From an uncultured Candidatus Saccharimonas sp. (GTDB lineage Bacteria > Patescibacteriota > Saccharimonadia > Saccharimonadales > SZUA-47), in the NCBI GenBank assembly GCA_943354655.1, contig CALRCT010000001.1:1-23293 (forward strand): a stretch of DNA of 23,293 nt, written 5' to 3'. Positions 19,389 through 23,293 of this stretch are shown one piece after another. Made by a program: the position numbers and the translations under genes. The notes beneath the pieces were generated by a model. The model was not told the DNA's origin and ran no database searches. It saw only the letters and a list, made by a program, of their open reading frames with translations. Position 1 is the stretch's first letter; every line of letters starts with the position of its first letter.

Positions 19389-21635
19389 GTGTCTGATGAA
19401 GTTAGCGGTTCAACCGCAGGTAAGCCTCAAAAAAAAGTAGCAAAAAAGCTAATAATTGTAGATGGTAACGAACCGTCAACTAAGATAAGTTCTAAAAGTA
19501 TCGAAATTAAAGACGATTCAACAGATACAAATATTGAAGAATCACCCGTAGTAGAAAGCGCTGATGTATTAGTTGACCAAGACACAAAAGAGTCTGAAGC
19601 CGAAGAACAGCCATTTGATATAGAAGATTATAAAATTGAAGATGACAAAAAAACTATAAAAATAAAACTGTCAGACGATGAAGAAACTACTAACGAAGAA
19701 GCTTTAGAACATCCACAAGAACAAGAACCGGAAAAAACTACAGATACACCAAAAGTTATTACTGTAGGTGACGCAATTGATGCAAACGAAGAACCTTTGC
19801 CAGAAGCCGAAATTAGCACAGAACCTACAGTAGAAGATTCAGAAGAAGACCAAGACGAACCCGAAGAAGAAGATTCGGAAGTTGAACCAGAACCATCGAC
19901 CGATACTGAACCAATAAAAGACGAAGAAGAATTTGAAGATAATGAATTTGCCGACAAAAAAACTGTAACTGCAGTTGACGACATAGTCGCAAATGAATCC
20001 GACGAATTGCTAAAACGACAAGACGAAGAAAAGCTTGACCAAGAAAAAGCAGAAGTCAAAAAAGACAAACTTAGTCTAAAGTCATTTTTTTCAAAATGGT
20101 GGAATACCCCACTATATAAATGGGGTACATTTGTAGGTTTAATAGCTATTTTGATTGCCGTTGGATTATTGCCGACTACTAGATACGCAGTATTAAATTC
20201 TTTAGGTATCAGGGCAAAATCATCCATGACTATAGTTAATGAAGAATCTCAGCAGCCGCTTAAAAACGTAGAAGTTACAATGAGTGGACAAAGTTTATTT
20301 ACTGACGAAAACGGCATTGTTAATTTTAGTAAATTAAAGCTAGGAAAAAATAGCTATAAAGTTTCTAAAAGGGGCTATTCGCTATTAGAAAGAACTAAAG
20401 TATTAGGCTGGGGAAGTAATCCTCTTGGACAAATTAGTATTAAAGCTACAGGTAATAAGTTTAATTTTGTAGTAAATGATTTTTTGAGCAATAAGGCAGT
20501 TCTTGGCGCAGAAGCAGTTAGCGGTGATTTTAACGCAGTGTCAGATAAAAACGGCAATATATCATTAGCTGTCGATCAAAATGTAGACAAAGATATTGAA
20601 GTAGTTATTAAGGCGGCTAGCTACAGAGAAGAAAAATTAACTGTTAAAATTAGCGATTTAACCAAAAAAACTGTTAATTTAGTACCTAGCAAAAAACACG
20701 TATTTGTAAGTAAAAGAAGCGGTAAATACGATGTTTATAAAATAGATGCTGACGGAAAAAACGAATCATTACTTATGGCCGCAACAGGTAGTGAACGAGA
20801 AGATATGATTATTCTGCCACACCCTACAACCGATTTTGTAGCTATAGTTTCTACTAGGGACGGTGTTAGAAACAAAGACGGATATTTAATGAGTGGACTT
20901 TTTATTGTTAACGTAGCAACCGGTGCATCTGTAAAGGTTACGCAGTCTGAACGAATTCAGTTAGTGGATTGGGTTAGCGACAGAGTAGTGTTTATAGCCG
21001 TAAAAGAAGGCGCCAGCGCCGCAAACGCCAGTAGAAGCAAGTTGTTAAGTTTTGAAATTGGTCAACCAGGGGCAAAAGAACTTTCGTCGGCTAACTATTT
21101 TAATGACGCGGTAGTATTTAGGGGGTCTGTATATTACGCTCCGTCTAGTTACGCTATACCTGTAGCTAATGTAAAATTTTATAAAGTTAATGCTGATGGT
21201 AGTAATCTAACAGTTGTTTTAGATCAAGAAGTTTGGAACGTTTTTAGGTCAGACTACGATACACTTTACTTAAGCGTTCAGCAAGATTGGTATGAACTAA
21301 AAACCACTGGATCCGCAACAAAACTAGCTAATTCGCCTACAAACCCTAGGTCTAGAATGTATAAAGATAGTCCAGACAAAAATAAAGGACTTTGGGTTGA
21401 TTCAAGAGACGGCAAAGGTGTTTTGTTGGCGTACAACCAAACTACTAAAAAAGACGATATCATAGAAACCAAGTCAGGACTTAATTTACCAGCTTATTGG
21501 CTGAACGATACTACGGTTGTGTATAGAGTTATGGACGGACGCGAAGTTGCAGATTATGTAAAAAGCACAGACGGCGGAGAGGCAAAGAAGTTAAGGGATG
21601 TTACAAACACTGACTCCTCAAACTACTTTAATTAA
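19389..21635 (+). CDS. Membrane-anchored beta-propeller protein with long acidic cytoplasmic tail
   Basis: 748 residues, starting at GTG with GTGGAG upstream. Residues about 1-225 are highly acidic and disordered-looking (Glu/Asp/Thr/Pro-rich, with short KKTIKIKLSDDEE-type blocks). A Lys-rich stretch and one transmembrane helix (about 244-264) follow, so the tail is cytoplasmic. Outside are two carboxypeptidase-regulatory-like beta-sandwiches (about 276-350 and 355-430; VNEESQQPLKNVEVTMSGQ, DENGIVNFSKLKLGKNSYKVSKRGY) and a beta-propeller (about 435-745; VFVSKRSGKYDVYKIDADGKNE, FVAIVSTRDG, VDWVSDRVVFIAVKEG). It is a clear paralogue of the 13859-15565 protein, which lacks the acidic tail. Probably a structural or signalling surface protein; ligand unknown. 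Confidence 0.8.
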   Translation: MSDEVSGSTAGKPQKKVAKKLIIVDGNEPSTKISSKSIEIKDDSTDTNIEESPVVESADVLVDQDTKESEAEEQPFDIEDYKIEDDKKTIKIKLSDDEETTNEEALEHPQEQEPEKTTDTPKVITVGDAIDANEEPLPEAEISTEPTVEDSEEDQDEPEEEDSEVEPEPSTDTEPIKDEEEFEDNEFADKKTVTAVDDIVANESDELLKRQDEEKLDQEKAEVKKDKLSLKSFFSKWWNTPLYKWGTFVGLIAILIAVGLLPTTRYAVLNSLGIRAKSSMTIVNEESQQPLKNVEVTMSGQSLFTDENGIVNFSKLKLGKNSYKVSKRGYSLLERTKVLGWGSNPLGQISIKATGNKFNFVVNDFLSNKAVLGAEAVSGDFNAVSDKNGNISLAVDQNVDKDIEVVIKAASYREEKLTVKISDLTKKTVNLVPSKKHVFVSKRSGKYDVYKIDADGKNESLLMAATGSEREDMIILPHPTTDFVAIVSTRDGVRNKDGYLMSGLFIVNVATGASVKVTQSERIQLVDWVSDRVVFIAVKEGASAANASRSKLLSFEIGQPGAKELSSANYFNDAVVFRGSVYYAPSSYAIPVANVKFYKVNADGSNLTVVLDQEVWNVFRSDYDTLYLSVQQDWYELKTTGSATKLANSPTNPRSRMYKDSPDKNKGLWVDSRDGKGVLLAYNQTTKKDDIIETKSGLNLPAYWLNDTTVVYRVMDGREVADYVKSTDGGEAKKLRDVTNTDSSNYFN

Positions 21636-21638
21636 TTT

Positions 21639-21878
21639 ATGAAAAAATCTAAAAGTTCAAAAAACAAAGCCTGGTATGTTTCGGTCAGGGGTAGTTATCT
21701 TCCAAATTCTTGGCAAGGATGGTTATTGTACGTACCTTTTGTGGCCTTTTTGTTGTATGCAATGTCACATTCTATGCAAAATAAACATTCTTTAAGCGAT
21801 GTTTTATTCGGGATTTTTCCTCAATGGGTTGCAGCAGCGGTTGTTATGACATGGATTGCAAAAAGCAAAACTAAGTAG
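21639..21878 (+). CDS. Small two-helix membrane protein, unknown
   Basis: 79 residues. A basic N-terminus leads to WYVSVRGSYLPNSWQGWLLY, then two hydrophobic helices (about 28-43 and 57-73) and a basic C-terminus (AKSKTK). Both ends are predicted to be cytoplasmic. The ATG lies three bases after the stop of the propeller gene with no ribosome-binding site, so it is probably translated by coupling and may work with that protein. The RGSYLP/SWQGWL stretch looks like a conserved signature, but I cannot name the family. Confidence 0.7.
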   Translation: MKKSKSSKNKAWYVSVRGSYLPNSWQGWLLYVPFVAFLLYAMSHSMQNKHSLSDVLFGIFPQWVAAAVVMTWIAKSKTK

Positions 21879-21914
21879 TCATTGTTAGATTATTTATGTC
21901 CCTAATAACGCTTA

Positions 21915-21923
21915 TGCTACAAT
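21915..21923 (+). promoter_or_regulatory. Extended -10 promoter of the secreted coiled-coil gene
   Basis: TGCTACAAT matches TGN-TACAAT; transcription would start near 21930, giving a leader of about 25 bases that contains AAAGGGTGA. Confidence 0.55.
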
Positions 21924-21954
21924 AGAATTATATTTAATAACAAAGGGTGATTTT

Positions 21955-22641
21955 TTGAGTATGAAAAAACTTCGACTACTAACAGGAACAGTATTTGCGC
22001 TATCTTTAATGAGCTTTAATTTGCTACCTGCAGCATATGCAATTAGTAACGCTACGTCTGACACAACAACCGACACATCTACAGACACAACTAAGACACT
22101 TACTGCAGAAGAATTAGCTAAAAAACAAGCAGAACTTAAAAAACGACTTGACGACAACAAGGCTGGTTTAAAGACTAAGCTTGACGCTACTAATACAAAA
22201 AGAATAACAACAAAATGCAAAGCATCTATAGCAAAAATTGCAGTAGCAGAAACTAGTGCAAAAGCAGTTAGTTCTAACAGAGGAAAAGCATATAGCAAAA
22301 TTAGTGAAGCAGTACAAAAACTAATTGATAAACTTAAGGCTAACGGCAAAAATACGGCAGACCTAGAATCTAAACTACTTTATTCTAAAAATTTGTCTGA
22401 TGTATTAGCAACAAATATGGCAGCATACGAAGTAACACTTGCAGATCTACAAACAGTTGACTGTACAGCAGACCCTTCAACATTCCAGGGTACATTAGAA
22501 AAAGCCCGTACACAGCGCGAAGCAGTAAAGACTGCTGCAACAGATTTGCGAACCTACATAAGTACGACGCTAAAGACAGCAGTAAGTAGCATTAAGTCAC
22601 AAGCAGATGATTCAGTAGAAAAAGCAGGAGGCACAAGATAA
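21955..22641 (+). CDS. Secreted helical/coiled-coil protein with two cysteines, unknown
   Basis: 228 residues from TTG 21955 (AAAGGGTGA four bases upstream), or 226 from ATG 21961, which is farther from the ribosome-binding site. The N-terminus is a signal peptide: KKLR, a hydrophobic core, then LLPAAYA with likely signal peptidase I cleavage after AYA (about residue 28). A Thr/Asp-rich linker follows (TTTDTSTDTT), then long amphipathic helices (EELAKKQAELKKRLDDN, and AYSKISEAVQKLIDKLKANG). Exactly two Cys are present in the mature protein (TKCKAS and VDCTAD), which could form a disulfide. It overlaps the next gene by one base. No family is recognised; export and coiled-coil nature are well supported. 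Confidence 0.75.
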   Translation: MSMKKLRLLTGTVFALSLMSFNLLPAAYAISNATSDTTTDTSTDTTKTLTAEELAKKQAELKKRLDDNKAGLKTKLDATNTKRITTKCKASIAKIAVAETSAKAVSSNRGKAYSKISEAVQKLIDKLKANGKNTADLESKLLYSKNLSDVLATNMAAYEVTLADLQTVDCTADPSTFQGTLEKARTQREAVKTAATDLRTYISTTLKTAVSSIKSQADDSVEKAGGTR

Positions 22642-23279
22642 TGGACCAAAATACAGATCCGACCAAGCAAGACGTTAATAAAGACGCATTAGCAGACATG
22701 ACTGTAACACCAGAAGTAACAATGGAACCATCAACTGCAGAAGCCCCAGTTGCAGAAGTTTTAGTAGAAACACCTGAAGCACCACAACCTACCGAAGAAG
22801 TGTCTACGTCGCCTCAAGACGCGGTAGTAGAAGCACCGGCACAATCAGAAGAAGAAAACATTACGGTCACCGTAAAATCTAGCGAACCAGAACAAGAGGC
22901 ACAACCTCCAACTGCAACATCTAACGACGCGCCTCCAGAACCAAAGGTTATTTCTACTTCTAATATTGATCCAGCACCTTTGTCTGGTGATAAGCCTAAA
23001 AAAACCGGAAAAGGTTTAATTGTAGCAATAGCAGTTGTTTTAGCATTAGTATTAGCAGCAATAGCAGTTCTTGTGTACATGAAGGCTAACAACAGCACTA
23101 AAAATACAGAAGCAGCAAAAACAACGCCAGAACAAACTAGCCAGGTCGCTAAAGACCCACTATTAGTTAAAGACGTAGATGCCGCAGCTGCACAATTAGA
23201 CAGCACCTTGACTGGATTAGACGACGCAAAAGATTTTGCTGCCGACACTATCAGCGACAAAACTCTAGGCCTACAGTAA
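22641..23279 (+). CDS. Single-span membrane protein with acidic Pro/Glu/Thr-rich cytoplasmic part, unknown
   Basis: 212 residues. The ATG shares its A with the TAA stop of the upstream gene (TAATG), so translation is coupled. Residues 1-120 are low complexity (Glu, Pro, Thr, Ala, Val). KPKKTGKG precedes one transmembrane helix (about 131-152), leaving about 60 residues outside that are polar and helical (DVDAAAAQLDSTLTGLDDAKDF). The topology matches the 748-residue propeller protein, with an acidic tail inside and a functional part outside. The outer part probably pairs with the upstream secreted coiled-coil protein, given the overlap, but that is inference. TAGGC/GCCTA around the stop can form a weak hairpin at the window edge, followed by an A-run. 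Confidence 0.75.
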   Translation: MDQNTDPTKQDVNKDALADMTVTPEVTMEPSTAEAPVAEVLVETPEAPQPTEEVSTSPQDAVVEAPAQSEEENITVTVKSSEPEQEAQPPTATSNDAPPEPKVISTSNIDPAPLSGDKPKKTGKGLIVAIAVVLALVLAAIAVLVYMKANNSTKNTEAAKTTPEQTSQVAKDPLLVKDVDAAAAQLDSTLTGLDDAKDFAADTISDKTLGLQ

Positions 23280-23293
23280 GCCTAAAAAAAACA

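Noticed and set aside
19628..20227. 199-codon minus-strand open frame opposite the acidic tail, Ser/Val-rich
   Set aside because: It is the antisense shadow of Glu/Asp-rich codons, giving a Ser-rich product with no ribosome-binding site; the plus-strand reading has a proper start and domain structure.
22814..23260. 148-codon minus-strand frame with hydrophobic stretches
   Set aside because: It is an antisense shadow of the low-complexity Glu/Ala/Thr-rich membrane protein; no ribosome-binding site or promoter.
1..23293. UGA recoding as in Gracilibacteria/Absconditabacteria
   Set aside because: nadD terminates naturally at TGA at the expected family length and no conserved gene here contains in-frame TGA.
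1..23293. CRISPR arrays, insertion sequences, tRNA genes, prophage
   Set aside because: No regularly spaced repeats, transposase-like proteins, cloverleaf sequences or phage genes were seen on either strand.

Overview
The window is AT-rich, gene-dense bacterial DNA with short intergenic gaps. TAA and TAG are the usual stops, and nadD ends in TGA, so there is no sign of UGA recoding. The mix suggests a Patescibacteria/CPR genome, most likely Saccharibacteria (TM7)-like: many lineage-specific membrane proteins without assignable function, compact versions of core enzymes, mRNAs whose promoters abut the start codon, and a likely non-discriminating AspRS. This placement is inference from gene content and protein style; there is no rRNA gene here to confirm it.

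Layout. Bases 1-2655 hold a sensory operon: the 3' end of a PAS-domain protein, a membrane histidine kinase and a CheY-like receiver. Bases 2661-4232 hold two membrane-anchored envelope proteins (SIMPL/DUF541, and one with a LytR_C-like C-terminus). At 4227-6818 two unknown genes diverge, and between them lies a compact cobalamin riboswitch that controls the plus-strand gene, with nadD 18 bases further on. Bases 7421-9686 carry a Kef-type cation/proton antiporter and a low-affinity iron permease-family protein, divergently arranged. Bases 9700-10041 are a self-contained transcription unit: a consensus promoter, a long highly structured leader, a 30-codon ORF with a strong ribosome-binding site, and a perfect bidirectional terminator. 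Then come a DsbA-like thiol oxidoreductase (minus strand), a CNNM/CorC-like CBS protein, and aspS preceded by a stable stem-loop.

The right half (13859-23279) carries two paralogous membrane-anchored beta-propeller proteins, several unknown small membrane proteins, an RRM RNA-binding protein with a roughly 180-base leader whose sequence can mask its own start codon, metK under a SAM riboswitch, a secreted coiled-coil protein and a tail-anchored-looking single-span protein.

How it fits together. The recurring theme is the cell envelope (SIMPL, LytR_C-like, DsbA, propellers, secreted coiled-coil protein) plus RNA-level control. Two riboswitches (cobalamin and SAM) have the same kind of platform, a hairpin that contains the Shine-Dalgarno sequence and runs straight into a T-tract before the start codon. 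Three other leaders (9736-9901, 11883-11934 and the RRM leader) look structured but match no family I can name. The best candidates for something undescribed are the 9700-10041 unit and the unknown protein under cobalamin control.
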